The notes: generated by a model from the letters alone, not told the origin. A stretch of 64,000 nucleotides of DNA from Telopea speciosissima (GCF_018873765.1 NC_057922.1:41994321-42058320), one strand, 5' to 3'. Shown: positions 9,521-21,807, counted from the stretch's first letter. Translations and numbers: made by a program.

Positions 9521-11142
9521 TCATAGCTTGCTTCTGAGTTTATCAAAACCGTCGAGCTCATTGCTAGAGAGGCAGCATTTGCTATTCAGGATACGAATAA
9601 AACTTGGTTCCTTGGGAACAGTCAGAGGCCTTGTTGACCTATTCATAGATAACAAGAAAAAAGTCATTAATTAAAACTAAAACACACGCTGGTGCACCTC
9701 CATAATTAGAGAGAGAGAGAGAGGGAGAGAACTTAAGATATGTTGAATTACTGGAAAGCCCAAAGCCCATATACCACTGTGCTTTATGCAAGATAATAAT
9801 GATGAAAATGCCAAGGGTGTCCTTGTTGATTACATTAACATTGGGAACTTGAAAGTGTATCTTAATTAATATGATGGGGCTAATTATAAATCTTAAATTA
9901 TGTATTGTTTTGAAGTCTGGTTTTTTACCTTTGTGGAAAGAAGGGCCTATCAAAGAAAGGCATTAATTGGGCTCTTGGGATCATTTCTTTTCTCAATGAC
10001 CGAACCTCTTCTTCTTCTATCATCTGCATGCTCCAGTTCTAATATTTCAAAGAGATTGTTTTGAAATTTATGAAAAAATTTGGTGGCAATAATATCTCTT
10101 AATTATTACCTTTTGAACCCTCTCTGTTATTTGTTTCTGTCGTTCTATGAGATACATCTTTGCTGCAACCTGCACTTTTGGGAGAAACTTGATAGCTAGA
10201 ATACTTCCTAACGGTTATTCTAGAATGCTGAAAGGAAATATAATCTATCATCAACAGTTACCAACCATATTATTGAATCCTGCACGCCTAGCTGCTCGCA
10301 GTTGGGTATGAAGCATGATTTCCAATGGCTTAGTTTGTTCTTTCGTGGGAAGCTTTTGGGTAGCCTGCACAGATGGGCATGAAATCACAGAAGATCAAAG
10401 AGAGAGAAGTTGCACAATTAAGCTTTTAACATTATAATTTACCTTGGACTTATCATGAACTTTCTCCTGTTGCTGTCCTTTAGACTGCGAAAACATGCAT
10501 GAGGCAAGGATTAACAAAAACTAAAGGAACCTAGCTAGCTACTTTGATTGAAGTAAACTACTCTTACTTGATAAGAATGAAGGCTGAAGAACCGTTGGGG
10601 TTGACTACTGGATCTCCCCACTCCTCTAACAGTAGAATGCAGGGTGTTGTATGGACTATTCTTCAAATACTATTGATAAAATAATAGATTTTATTTAGTA
10701 TAACCTCTTTATTAGTTCCACAGTGAAGAACATACAAGGAAATAAATTTAAAAAAAAAAAGAAAAAAGGCAACTATAAAAACAACTAAGAAGGTTGGGAG
10801 GACACCTCTGAACAGTCAAGATTACCCCTTATATAAGTCATCATGAACTAGATTCTATAACATATTAATTGATTGTTAGCAAATTTCTTTCACTTCTAAG
10901 GACATGGGTCTAGCTTTACATCATGCATGCAGGAAGCAAAGACCCCAGACCTAATTAGCAAGCCGAAACCAACCAAGCCTTGGGGTTGCCAGACAAGCTA
11001 GCTAGATAATACTAACAAACCAAAGAACAACTACTACTGCTACTGTGCTACTACTAGCTACCACTAGATCATGCTAATTAAAGAACAAAAAAGGGATCTA
11101 GTTCTTAACCTTTGGTGGTGAAGAATTGTTAGTGTTCTCCAT
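9521..11142 (-). CDS. Small TPX2-domain (microtubule-associated) protein, six exons
   Basis: Exons on the minus strand: 11110-11142, 10443-10484, 10266-10364, 10110-10169, 9929-10023 and 9521-9638, with TGA at 9521-9523. All introns are GT-AG and the reading frame stays open, giving 148 residues. Start MENTNNSSPPK is the first ATG. The body has KPLEIMLHTQLRAARRAGF, VAAKMYLIERQKQ, then EEEEVRSLRKEMIPRAQLMPF, FDRPFFPQR and RPLTVPKEPSF, which match the conserved C-terminal TPX2 family of plants. These proteins bind microtubules and spindle or cortical arrays; I infer the same here. The donor of intron 3 is GTTGGT; a GTAACT donor four bases on with the next AG would give one residue fewer. The gene is undamaged, unlike every neighbour. 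Which plant TPX2-like subgroup it belongs to cannot be settled. Confidence 0.85.
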
Positions 11143-12114
11143 ATTAAGCTGATGATGCATGGGAAGAAAACACACAGGATTAATGGATATAAAAAGAGGG
11201 AGGGGAATTGGTAAGTGATGGGTTTTATTCTTTCTGTTGCCACATTTCAATTGCTTAGGGTTCTTCATGAATTTCTTCTTTATTCATGATCTATTTGATC
11301 ACATTGGGACCCATCAACACCAAACATTCTGATTAAATCTCCCTCTCAGAGGTTCCCCTAATAGTCCCATATGGGTTAATTAATAGAATCTCTAATTAAA
11401 TTGTTGGGTTTAATCAGGCAATACTCCTACCATCCTATTAACAAACCTAACTGTCGGGTCAACTTCCAATCGCTGCCCTTTCAAAAACGTTAAAGAAAAA
11501 ATATTGCATTTAAAAGGACTAATAACCAACGGGTTGTTAACAGGCTCATCTTCAAGCCTTCCTTGTTTAATCAGTCATCTAATTAACAAAAATACAAAGG
11601 AACAATGAAAAGGTCCACCATGGAATGGAGACATGTCCTAAAGTTTGGTTGTGATTAGGATATTAAACTACTTATAAGGTCGATGCATGATTCCTTGTAA
11701 TTGAAGTAATTAGGACAAATAATAAATCCAAACAAGTTACTATTTTAAGATCTAAAATTGAAGGAATACGGTGAGGTCATGGGTGTGTTTATGCTTTTTC
11801 TTCAACTTGTTGCTTTAAATCTAAAAAACAAGGGATTCTAAAACTCAATGCAGTTCAACAGATTAAAAAAAGAGAATTACAGCCTCCAAGACGAGAAGAG
11901 AGACTATTAATTAACAATACATGGAATGATTTAAGAACTTGTATTGTTTCACTAAAGAAGTCGTAGTTCTAGGCCCAAAACCTAGCCCATGGGCTTAAAA
12001 CGCTTGATGTTAAAGTGGAAGGAAACTAAAGTTCAATAAAGCCCATCAAGCAGTTAGGGAGGGTTCAGTCACAAGTTCTCAATTAGCAAAGGTTAACTGC
12101 AGAAGTTGCAATCA
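11143..12114. other. Upstream region of the TPX2-like gene
   Basis: AT-rich DNA. On the minus strand a TATA-like tttttatatcc lies at about 11185-11195, some 45 nt before the ATG; this may be the promoter, but the transcription start is unknown. No ORF of note. Confidence 0.35.
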
Positions 12115-12290
12115 GGGATTGGGGTATCGTATTGGTAACAATATTGGTCTCCGATGATACTGATCTGGATCAGCCCATATCGTTCTGGAATGGTCAGTTT
12201 TACCATTACTTTCATTCAAAATCAGTTTTCCTTTTTTTTATTTTTTTTTAATATGATTTTACCCTTGATCCGTTACCAATACCCGATCCA
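12115..12290. mobile_element. MITE-like foldback sequence
   Basis: The left end ggattggggtatcgtattgg (followed by taac) and the right end gttaccaatacccgatcc are imperfect inverted repeats, and inner parts (gatctggatcagcccatat near 12164, ggatcagcc..ggctgatatgg near 12290-12318) are also inverted. An A/T run lies between them. It may be a small non-autonomous DNA transposon; ends and target duplication are not resolved. Confidence 0.35.
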
Positions 12291-12493
12291 GGATCAGCCA
12301 GGAATTGGCTGATATGGATACAATCTTGAAGGGAATTTGAATTAAATGGTAAAGAACTTCCCAACTTTGTATATTCTCTTAATTTTTTGTTTCCAAAATA
12401 CACAAACACAAAATGTTCTTAAAACTAAGACCAACAACCACAAGTGGCAATTAATATTAAGCTGACAACCTGTGGGGATGTATGTTTGTTTGG

Positions 12494-12545
12494 AGGGGGG
12501 GGGGTAGGTTGTGTAGGTGTGTTGGGGGGGGGGGGGGGGGGGGCG
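12494..12545. repeat. G-rich low-complexity tract
   Basis: Runs of 10 and about 20 G are separated by a short gt-rich piece, with potential to form G-quadruplex. Length may be unreliable in assemblies. The surrounding 12290-12962 holds no gene that I can see. Confidence 0.8.
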
Positions 12546-12962
12546 GAGAAGGGAGGGTGAAGGATGGGTGTGTGAAATATGTTACTTGGATTGGGCCAGA
12601 CAAGCTATGAATGAGCTGGGCCAAAGCATGATCTCAGGGCATGCATGTTTGTACTAACTTTCGCTCAGCAAAGTTTATATGGATAAGTAGATGAAAGTAT
12701 AATGAATGATATGTGGTGCATATGCCATATTAACAAAAAATGAGTATTTATAATGTAAGATGCATAGATATTATCTGCTAAGAATTTTATCTATGCCATT
12801 AGTTTCATTGTAAACCTGCAGCACCTTAGATCACAAAAATTAGTAGATTTCTGCATTAATGAAGCCTTGCAGTAAGAACTTTGATGAACAATTTTCTTAT
12901 CCATCTAATTAAAATGAATAGGATTGGTAAAAGAACTTACAAATTCTAACCAAATTTTATCA

Positions 12963-13345
12963 GAACAACAACAACAACTCAGCCTTATCCCAACTAAATG
13001 GGGTCGGCTACATGGATCTAAGCAAAGATAAGATAAAAGATATAAAAAGATCAACAACAGCAACAACAAATCTGTCTAAAATTCAGTAACCGGGGTCAGC
13101 AACGCGGATCCTTTCCTTCCAAACCGCTCTATTCAATGTCATACTTGAGGCAAGACCTAAACTATGCATGTCTTTCGTCACCACTTCTCCTAGGATCAGT
13201 TTAGGCCTACCCCTATCTCTTTTAACACCTTCAATCATAATCGAGTCACTCTTCTGAACTGGGGCATTTAAAGGCCTCTGTTGAATATGGCCATGCTACC
13301 TTAGCCGACTTTCTCGTAGCTTATCTTGAATCGGGGCTATAAATC
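12963..13345 (-). mobile_element. 3' end of an RTE-type LINE (5' truncated)
   Basis: On the minus strand a degraded protein end reads HIQQRPLNAPVQKSD, GVKRDRGRPKLIL, and WKERIRVADPGY, the usual C-terminus of plant RTE-clade reverse transcriptases (GHxxRRP..APV, RGRPK, W..RI..ADP). Then follows the well-known plant tail around ccatgtagccgaccccattt, ending in (TTG)n at 12963-12978. About 380 bp remain. The same tail is shared with Au-type SINEs, but the coding part here argues for a LINE. Confidence 0.75.
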
Positions 13346-13370
13346 ACTAATCACCAGTTAGGGTGTTACC

Positions 13371-13696
13371 TGAACGGAGATGGGAATGCAACGGAAGAGG
13401 ATCTCGTACAAGTTTGGTTACGAGCTTCACAAACTCGAATGATCTCCTTCACAATCTTCGAATATCTTAAAAGGTTTCTCCACGAAGAAGAACTCTACAC
13501 CACAAATCCCTAGGAAGAGATTGAATCCTAAAGAGAACACAAAACATTGGAAAGAGGGAGAATTTGGTTTCTCAGATGATGTGGTCTTAGGGTTACAGGT
13601 TTTCTATTTAAAGCCAAAACCCGAAGCGGGTCGGGTCGCATCTGACCTGCCCCTTGTGACCGGCTTGGACAGGGCCTGACCCGTGTTCTATTTACA
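13371..13696 (-). repeat. Probable 3' LTR of a Ty1/copia element
   Basis: On the minus strand it starts TGTAAATAGAACACGG directly after a purine tract (gggcaagtgagaga) and may end at ..CGTTCA (13371). A TATA-like tttaaatag lies within. The 326-bp length suits copia LTRs. No second LTR is in the window, so the ends are inferred. Confidence 0.55.
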
Positions 13697-14740
13697 TCTC
13701 TCACTTGCCCACATGGGGCACATTAGTTTAATTATGCATCCAAGTCTCTCTCAATTGTGTAACTCTTCATACAGAAAATGGGGTGTGCGACCTATCGAGA
13801 TAATACAGGGTAGGAGTACTATATCAAGCTTCCATCTAACCAACGTAGTACATCACTCACAAACAATCTCGAAATACCCCAAACAATCCAATTACACCAG
13901 ATCTAGCACTCTCGATCCCTCATGATGAGCACTGCTAACCCTTCGTATGCAATGTACTCGTGACTACGTCGATCACAAATACGACAAGTTGCCCGGGCAA
14001 TAAGCCATAAAACAAAGGTGTAATGTCGGATGGTTTTTCCTGAGCCCCTTATGTCAATCCGATTGTTCCCATCAACTTTTCCAATCATATCCTGCTGGAT
14101 CGCATCATCTATGATCCTAAGGAGTACGTCAAAGTAGCATCATTGGGTGTCCTCTTCATGACATTGTCTTAGGTAATAAGGGTACTGAGGGATTAATATA
14201 ATCCATGTGTCTCACACAGTGACAAAGCAGGGATCCATTCAATCACTCTCACTATTGGTCAGTATAAGCACATACAGTATGATATGTATGCTATGGCGTA
14301 ACTCCCACTGATGTGGGCATGCCACTTACGAAAACATAAACGCCATATGGATCTTAGCTTAGTCGCAACTTTCAGTGCCTAACCTGAGTTTCTAATGCAG
14401 TCACCCTTATGTTTTCTACCTGAAACCTCACATCCGGCTTTCCACAGGCTACATAGAAGTGTGGTATCTTCTAAGTTGGACCAAATAAGGTCTCATCTTA
14501 GCTCTAACTAAGGTGCCTTGAAGCACAAATGCTTGTAGGCTCATCTTGCTCGCTATCTATAAGCGCCAAGGCAAGTCACCCGTGTGAGTGGGTCGACTCA
14601 ATGCCTGGTGACATCTTCACAATAATGAATGTATACACACAATATTGCTCAAACAGATGTTCTCATTAATATATGTAAGAGGAATACAAATAAATGTCCA
14701 TCCATAAAAGTGTTCTAGAATATACACATCAAATCCGCTC
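13697..14740 (-). other. 3' untranslated spacer of the copia element
   Basis: About 1 kb between the end of the RNase H segment and the purine tract at 13697-13711. It has no supported coding sequence; an open stretch at 13903-14088 shows no known features. Confidence 0.45.
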
Positions 14741-15830
14741 GAGTCCTAGATTCCTAACATCAACTAGGAAAACATCTCTAGCAAAGGGCTTAGTTAAATA
14801 ATCAACCAACATATTGCCAGTGGAAATATGTTGTAGAATAACTTCAGCTTGCGCAACCATGTCTCAAATGCAGTGATATCATATGTCAATGTGCTTGGCC
14901 CTTCCATTAAACTTGGGGTTCTTCGCAAATGCAAGCGCTGTCATGCTATCACAATGTATAAGCACAACATCGTGTAAGTGAGAAGAAACACCAAGTCTCT
15001 GCACGAATCTTCTGAGCCAAACGGTTTCCTGAATTGCTATCGAACATGATATACTCTAACTCCATCGTGGATAGGGCGATGCAGGTCTGTTTCTTGCTAC
15101 TCCAAGTAACAGTTCTGCCTCTTAGAATAAATGCATACCATGGAGTGGATTTATGCTCGTCTCTATTACTAGCCCAATCAGCATCACTATAGCCTTTAAG
15201 TGTCTAGTCTGAACCATGGAAGGTGAGCGAGAGGTCCATAGTCCCATGTAGGTATCAAAGGATTCTCTTTACTGCCTGCCAATGAACTGGTCCAGGGTTA
15301 CTTTGGTAATGGCTAACAATGCCAACAACAAAGCATATATCTGGACACGTGCACATCATCACATATATCAGACTACCTATTGCTGCCGCATAGGGTATTT
15401 TGGACATTTGGTTTCTCTCTTCATCAGTCTTAGGGCATTGATCTAGGCTCAGAGTGCATGCCTTGTCCATTGGAGTGTCTATGGGTTTTAATTTGTTCAT
15501 ATGGAATCGCTCCTAGACTTTCTTTATGTAAGTCTCTTGAGATAAACTAAGAAGTCTCCTAGTGCGGTCCCTCAGGATCTTCACGCCCAAACAAAGTTTA
15601 CCTCGCCCATGTCTTTCATCTCAAAAGTAGAGGACAACCACTCTTTAGTGATGATAATCAATTCAATATCATTCCTAGCCAACAAGATGTCATCAACATA
15701 TAAGTTTAGGATAAGGAATCCTACCTTGGAAAATTTAACACACACGTAGTGGTCCACTTCAATCATATCAAAACCTATAGAGGTGATGGCGTGATGAAAT
15801 CTAATGTACCACTGCTTGGACTGTGAAACC
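14740..15830 (-). pseudogene. Ty1/copia reverse transcriptase and RNase H (truncated)
   Basis: On the minus strand, starting at about 15830: QWYIRFHHAITSIGF, then LYVDDILLARND with the YVDD motif intact, FEMKDMGE, and after a break NKLKPIDTPMDKAC, IPYAAAIGSLIYVMMCTCPD. RNase H follows, ending in RAKHIDI, MVAQAEVILQHISTGNM and DYLTKPFARDVF near 14780. Several stops are TGA where CGA is expected. Gag, protease, integrase and early RT are missing, and sequence left of the fragment has no similarity to them, so the element is 5' truncated. Confidence 0.88.
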
Positions 15831-16379
15831 CGCCTCTAAATCGGGTCTAATTCGAACTTGTGTAATTCCTGGTTCAAATTCAACTACTATATATGCCCTT
15901 GCAATCTGGGCATTGTCTGTCGAGAAAATGGATCAATTCCCCATCTCACTATTACCAGATTCTAAAGAACCATCTAATATGGCTCTGAGGGAATCCGAGG
16001 AGCCTAGTAAATGTTCACATATAGTCTTTGCATGCAATGAGTGGTGGATAGAACACATGCAGAGCCTATCTATATCGGATGTCGATTAGTAAGTAATAAC
16101 CTTGGCCAAGAACTCAAGCAAGATTTTATTTTTTCATAATCTGAGCCGATCGGCCAAGTTTATCAGACTGCGATAAAAAAAGTCATAGACTGGCCATGTC
16201 GGCCTGATATTTAGTTTTACCCCATGGGCCCCGCACGTTCTAATTTTATTAAGACCCCATGTCGTATGTTGACAAGATCCAAATATACCTGGGACCTTAC
16301 ATTCTAATTTGGCATCAAAATCCATTAAAAGCTTAATAAACATTTTACAATAACTTATTCATAAGTGCCCTAGCCAAAC
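15831..16379. other. Unassigned AT-rich stretch
   Basis: No gene or element is recognised here. A short open stretch on the plus strand (15823-16089) has no recognisable motifs and is probably chance. Confidence 0.3.
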
Positions 16380-17678
16380 ATCCCCTTAGGGCTGGGTTAT
16401 ATAACCATGCTTAGCTTTGAGAATTCATTTCACAAATTCTAAGGTTGGAATCGGTCTTAGAAGAAGAAGGATCTAAGAGGAGCTTTGCTTGGAGACCCCC
16501 CTTGATTGAATGCATGCTAATATTTCCCTTTCATTTGTGTTTGTCCTTAATTAGATAAGCTCTAAATCCTCCTAATTTCCTTTAGTTCTGGTTTTTAACA
16601 TCAATTAGGCTCTGTCCATGTTGATCCTTATATTCTTCCAACTCAATTGCCCAATTTCCTCTCCACCTTTATAAGTTCTGTTTTGATTTGCCATTGCATG
16701 TGTAATCCTTTGATTATACATGCATTTGGTCCTAACTGACCTAAATTTGGTATACACCATCTTCCCCAAGCCCTTGGACCAATTACTATGAGTGTGGAGA
16801 CCAAACTCAGCCAAAAGAACCTGCTAATCTGGGTTTTGTTACTGGACTCAGAAGGTCAGATCCGGAAGTTTGGATCCTGGCAGGGCCAGGAGATCCGGGT
16901 CCCAGTTGAGGGTGGTTTTTGGCCCAGTTTGAGCTGAGTTTGGATGCATACCCTATATGACCTATTCTAACCCTCTGTAATATCTTTCTAGGGCCTTTTA
17001 GTTGTCTTGAATCATCTCTTTAAGTTGAAGAACCTCTTCTATTTGCTTGGCTCCTTCTAAGGCAAAAGGTGAGTTGGGGGTTTGGTTGATTTTGTGTTTC
17101 CTCTTATAAGGCTGCTTGCAATTTAGTGAATCTCATGCATGTACCATTTATAGTACTTAAATCTTACCTTAAATCTTATGAACATGTTCTCTATTGTAAA
17201 TTCTAGGTTCCAACTATGTTTGATTTATATATGCCAATACATCTCTTAATTGTGCTTGCTAGAATTATATGATGTTAAAGGCTGATTTCTTGTGGATCAT
17301 TCTATTAAGCATGATTGCTAATGAATTTACATGTTGTGGATGTTTCTATAATATGAATAATGTATCGACATATATGTGTGCGAGCCTATGTCCTTGAGTG
17401 GACGTGTATATGGAACATGGTGTACTCTTGGATACAACATGTCACCATCTAGAAATGCATGGTTAGGTTGGAAACCCCAAGCTACAACCCTTACCAGTAG
17501 GGATTTAGGTGCTGGGTAATTAAGCACTAGATGGTTGGAGTAGGGGGTATACAAGGATCGGGTGTGCATGATTATCAGGGTCTGCCCGAAGGTTTGGTAA
17601 AAGGTGCCAAGCATGGAGGTGGGCTCCTTAAGGTATTAGCTGAGGGAGTATGGCGGCGATAAAAAGAAGTGACCCAAG
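16380..17678 (+). repeat. Relic H: left part of an old chromovirus-like LTR
   Basis: Distant resemblance to the LTRs of G and C read on the minus strand (for example ccagtagggatttaggtgctggg near 17493 against ccaataggggttaaggtgttgg in C). It has a TATA-like tatataa near 16388 and a possible splice donor aaaag/gtgagt near 17068. The sequence resumes at 43580 beyond element D. The left end is uncertain. Confidence 0.4.
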
Positions 17679-19222
17679 TGATTGGGCTGTAATCTTAGAT
17701 AGAAATCACTATTTATTTATGGTTTGTATTTTAATATTTATGAAGGATTTGATACTGTTATGTGATTTCTATGATTGCAGACCTGCAAGGAGAATGGCAT
17801 TAATCAATGATAGAATCAGTCCCTTTAGTCGATTTTGGATGTTTACCAGCTGGGTCAAGGGTTCACATGTGTGCAAATCGTCATCTTAAGGGCATTATCG
17901 TAATTTGACAAAAAGAAAATTTCTCAAGAAAAATCGATATTGGACTCATTGCATTAGAAAAATTAAATGGTTAATATTTAATTCTTGGGTCGAGTCAATT
18001 CGGTTCAAGGAAGGAGGGATTATGGCCAAAGATGAATTATGGCAAAGTTGGAGAGTGTGAAGAAAAACAAAATAAAAGAAAGAAAGAGAGAAATATTCTC
18101 TCAGGTAAACCTCTCTCTCTCTCTCTTTCTAGTTTGTTAATTCAAAAACAAACTATTAAATATCTTTTTACCCCTCTCTCTCTTTCTATCTTTTTACCCT
18201 TTTTTCTAAGTCATCCCATCTCACATGCCTCTCTCTCCCATCCCCATATCACACGTTGTCTCTCCCTCTCTCTTACTCTCCTAGTGGAACGCAACTTCCT
18301 TGGGTTATTTTCAATTTTATTTTTAATTCAAAATATATCACCTCTCCCCTAAAAGAAGGATGCGGATGGAGTTCAAAAAGGGGGGAGGAGAATGGAATTG
18401 GGAGATGGAACGACCAAGAACAAAAGGGGGTTGACGGTTTTGGAGAGAAGAAGACTGGAAGAGGAAGAAGAAGAGGAGAGGAAGAGCATCTACCATCGCC
18501 ATTGCTGCCATTGCTTCTACTCTCTTGTTCCCTCTAATTCTTTGGCTTGTATCCCTAGCTTCTCTTTATTTCATTTATGTTAAATGAGTAACTAAACTTG
18601 CTGCTGTTTTTGGGAAGATGATACTTTAAGGATGATTTAATTAGTCATTCTCTTTTCTTATTGATTGCTTGGAAAAGACTTAGGCATCTCATTGTGATTT
18701 TTGTGTAATCATGTTTACATCTAGTTAGGATAATTTGTTTATGTGATTCAATTTAACCTACCAAGTAATAGTATTGAATTGATTCATGTGGTTGTATCGA
18801 TGATACGGTATACCTGAGTGGATTGTGCGTACCCGAGTTCTTTAAACTTTCGATTCATTGTAGCGATCGGACGACAATTTTGCCAAGATACTTTATACCT
18901 AGAAGGGACCCTATTTTCTGTGGTTGTCATGGGGCTTGTAGTCGCCATGAGCCGAATATGAGAGAGTTTGAATGATGAATCTGAATTAAATTTTATTCAA
19001 CCTAAAAGATGTATTTTCTCACCATCTTTTATTCGCTTTACTCAGTTGCTAGTGTTAGCTTTAAATTAATTTTAAATTAATTAATTTGCGTTTTTAGTTT
19101 CATCTTAGACTTTATTTAATTTCATGCAACTTAGCCTCTGGTCCCCGTAGTTCGATACCCTTACTTTCCACTGTATTAGTGTTTAGTTAGGTTTATTTTT
19201 GATTGGTTCAAAGACTCGATCA
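17679..19222 (+). repeat. 5' LTR of element D (1544 bp)
   Basis: Starts TGATTGGGCTGTAATC and ends ..CTCGATCA just before the PBS. It matches the 3' LTR at 42062-43574 with substitutions of a few per cent and small indels (a 13-bp segment near 18023 is missing from the other). A pyrimidine-rich (ct)n stretch at 18112-18260 gives spurious open frames. Confidence 0.93.
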
Positions 19223-19227
19223 AATTT

Positions 19228-19245
19228 TGGCGCCGCTGCCGGGGA
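19228..19245 (+). promoter_or_regulatory. Primer binding site of element D
   Basis: Sequence tggcgccgctgccgggga, complementary to the 3' end of plant tRNA-Asp with one mismatch (gct for gtt). It begins five bases after the LTR. Confidence 0.9.
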
Positions 19246-20141
19246 ACTAGAGCACGATTGCTACAGTTTTATCGAGTCTTTTAAGGTTCTTTTAATAGCT
19301 TGCTTTAATCTTTATTTCTGATTTTCGTTTTAGGTATTTTAGATTTTTGCATCTCTTAGTTTAAGAGCCTACAGTAGCATTAATTTTGATTTATTTTTTT
19401 ATGTTAACATAGCTTAATTTACTATTCATTCTAAATTTGTCTTTAGTATTAGTAATAGACTAACGGCTTTATTTTCGGCTATAGGTATTGAATCGTTGGA
19501 GGTTGTTTAAGAGGGGATGCGGTTCAGCTGGATTTGGTTCTTTCAAAAAGACACCGATGCAGTCTGGATAGCCTCTGTGATATTCTCTAACTTTTCTCTT
19601 TATTTTTCTTTTAGTAGCTAATTTCAGCCTTGTGTGATTCGGTCCCACGCTGGCCTAGTTACCCTTGTATCCTTCGGTCCCATACCACTTTAGGATTGAC
19701 CTTGGTACGCTTGGATCTGCGCTAGTTTAAGATTTCATTTTATTTAGGGCAGTTTAAACTTTCATTTTTTTTTTAATTTTTTTTTTAGGATAGTTTTAAT
19801 TTTAGTTTTAATTTACATGTGTAATTTTCATTTTTAATTTAATTCTGTAATTTTTCTTTACCACTTTTGTAATTTTCTTTTTCTTTTAGTATAGGTTACC
19901 CTTGTATGTGCGGTCCTGTGAGCTTAGTTGCCCTAGTTTTTATCAGTCCCACATTAGGACATTCGACCCTACACTTACTATGTTTGGACCCCGATAGCTA
20001 GGTTGATACACTTGTATGCTCGGTCCCAGCCTAGTTTAGTTTGGTCGTTGTATGCTTGGTACGCGCTCAGCCCGACCTGACCTATTAGATTTTAACCCCA
20101 AAATTGAACGTACCTGTAGGAGGATTAGACACCGTATCAAG
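19246..20141 (+). other. Leader region of element D
   Basis: T-rich untranslated sequence with several degenerate repeats of a cggtccca / cttgtatgctcggt motif (19640-20050). No coding sequence is seen before the gag start. Confidence 0.5.
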
Positions 20142-21720
20142 ATGGGTGACGAAGCAAACCCACAGGCCAGGCCACTGAGTGATCATTTCACTCAAACTAC
20201 ATACCAACCCCAAAATGGCATTAGGCTACCTACAATTGCGGCTGCTCATTATGAAATCAAATCAAGCATTATCCAGATGCTACCATCGTTCTATGGACAT
20301 CATAATGGAGAGCCCTATAAGCACCTGGATGAGTTTTTGGAGATTTGCTCTATAGTAAAAATCTAAAACCTCTCAGAGGACGCCCTAAAATTGTTGCTAT
20401 TTCCATTTTTCCTCAAGGATAAAGCCAAGTATTGGCTGCATTCCTTGGATTCTGCACAAGTAACCACATGGGCGGAAATGCAACAGCAGTTTCTGAAGAA
20501 GTTTTTCCAAATAGGCCGAACCAATACCATTAGAAGGGCTATCACCACCTTCTCCCAGAATAGCAGTGAAGAATTTCATGAGTATTGGGAAAGATTGAAG
20601 GAACTACTTCGAAAATGGCCCCACCATGCTGTACCAAAATGGCAATTGGTACAGTGCTTCTATGATGGTCTTAGTGACCAGTATCATCAGATGGTGGATA
20701 CCTCTTGTGGAGGAACGTTCATGCACAAGAGTGAGAATGAAGCATGGGATCTTTTTGAGACCCTAAGTGAAAACTCCCAACACAGAGCTTCAGCCTCAAG
20801 GACTGAAGTCCCCACGCTTAGGCAACCGAAAAAGGTGGACTCTATGAGATCAACCAGAGTGCTGACATAAAGGCATAGGTTGACTTGCTGTAAAAAAAAA
20901 TGGACTACCTGATGTCCAGAGGACCTACCCAACCCCCATCACTCTCAAGGGGATTTTCTCCACCTGAGCAAGCTGAAGCTTGTGCCCTCTGTGCTGACCC
21001 AAATCACTATGTGACCGATTGTTATTTAGCAACACAATATCCTGAATTTATCCAGGAAAAGGTACAAGCCGCTCAGAGTTTTACCAACCCGGGTAGCGAC
21101 CCATTTTCCAATACTTATAACTCGGGAAGGCGAAACCATCCTAATTTCTCATGGAAAAACCCTTCTAATCCACCCTTTAGGCCACCGTTCAATGCCCAAC
21201 CTAATGTCTATAGGGGTGGACAACAACAACCTTACTCTCAACCTCAACATACCCCATCCTTTGAGAGTGAGGTAATGAAGGTGCTGAAAGGTATTGAACA
21301 GAAAGTAGGAATCAATGACCAATTATTGCACTCCCACGCTCAATCTGTCAATAAGTTAAAGACCCAGATTGGTCAACTTGCTGAAGCCTTTAATAAGAGA
21401 GAGACTGGCCAACTACCAAGCCAACTTATTGGGAACCCCAATAATGCTCAAATAGAGAGGCGTAAAGAACAAGTCCAGTCGGTTAGAGTGTTGAAGAATG
21501 GTAAGAGGGTGGAAATACATGACACACCACCTACCTACGAGGACTTCCCCTCTAATACCCCTCAACAGACCACACCAGTAGAGTCAACCCCAGCCCAGGA
21601 AAAAGTTGAATCAAAGGCACTGAGGCCTCTTATTGATGGGAATAGAACCATTACACCTTCTTTGGTCCATTCCCAAGAAAATACTAAGAGGAGAATGAAC
21701 AACTAGTTGGGGAGGGACCT
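20142..21720 (+). pseudogene. Gag of element D
   Basis: Begins MGDEANPQARPLSDHF at 20142. The capsid core follows: SMLP-like FYGHHNGEPYKHLDEF, then FPFFLKDKAKYWLHSLD and FLKKFFQIGRTN. A stop at 20364 (TAA) interrupts. A frameshift near 20830 and nonsense codons near 20880 lead to the second half, with a zinc knuckle CALCADPNHYVTDC (about 20980) and an Asn/Pro-rich tail. It forms the virus-like particle. Fits Athila Gag. Confidence 0.85.
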
Positions 21721-21807
21721 CAACCGGATAAGTATACACCCCGAGTCCCTTTCCCCGATGCTCTCAAAATCCCATCCTCTCCCCCATTTGGGAAGCAAGG
21801 AGAGAAG

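Noticed and set aside
9639-9953. 104-residue minus-strand ORF
   Set aside because: It covers an intron of the TPX2-like gene and part of exon 5 in the wrong frame.
15823-16089. Plus-strand 88-residue ORF next to the copia fragment
   Set aside because: No motif, no splice context and no relation to neighbouring elements.
18032-18583. Open frames in the 5' LTR of D, also at 42358-42946
   Set aside because: Both are from the (ct)n-rich part of the LTR; similarity between them is only because they are LTR copies.
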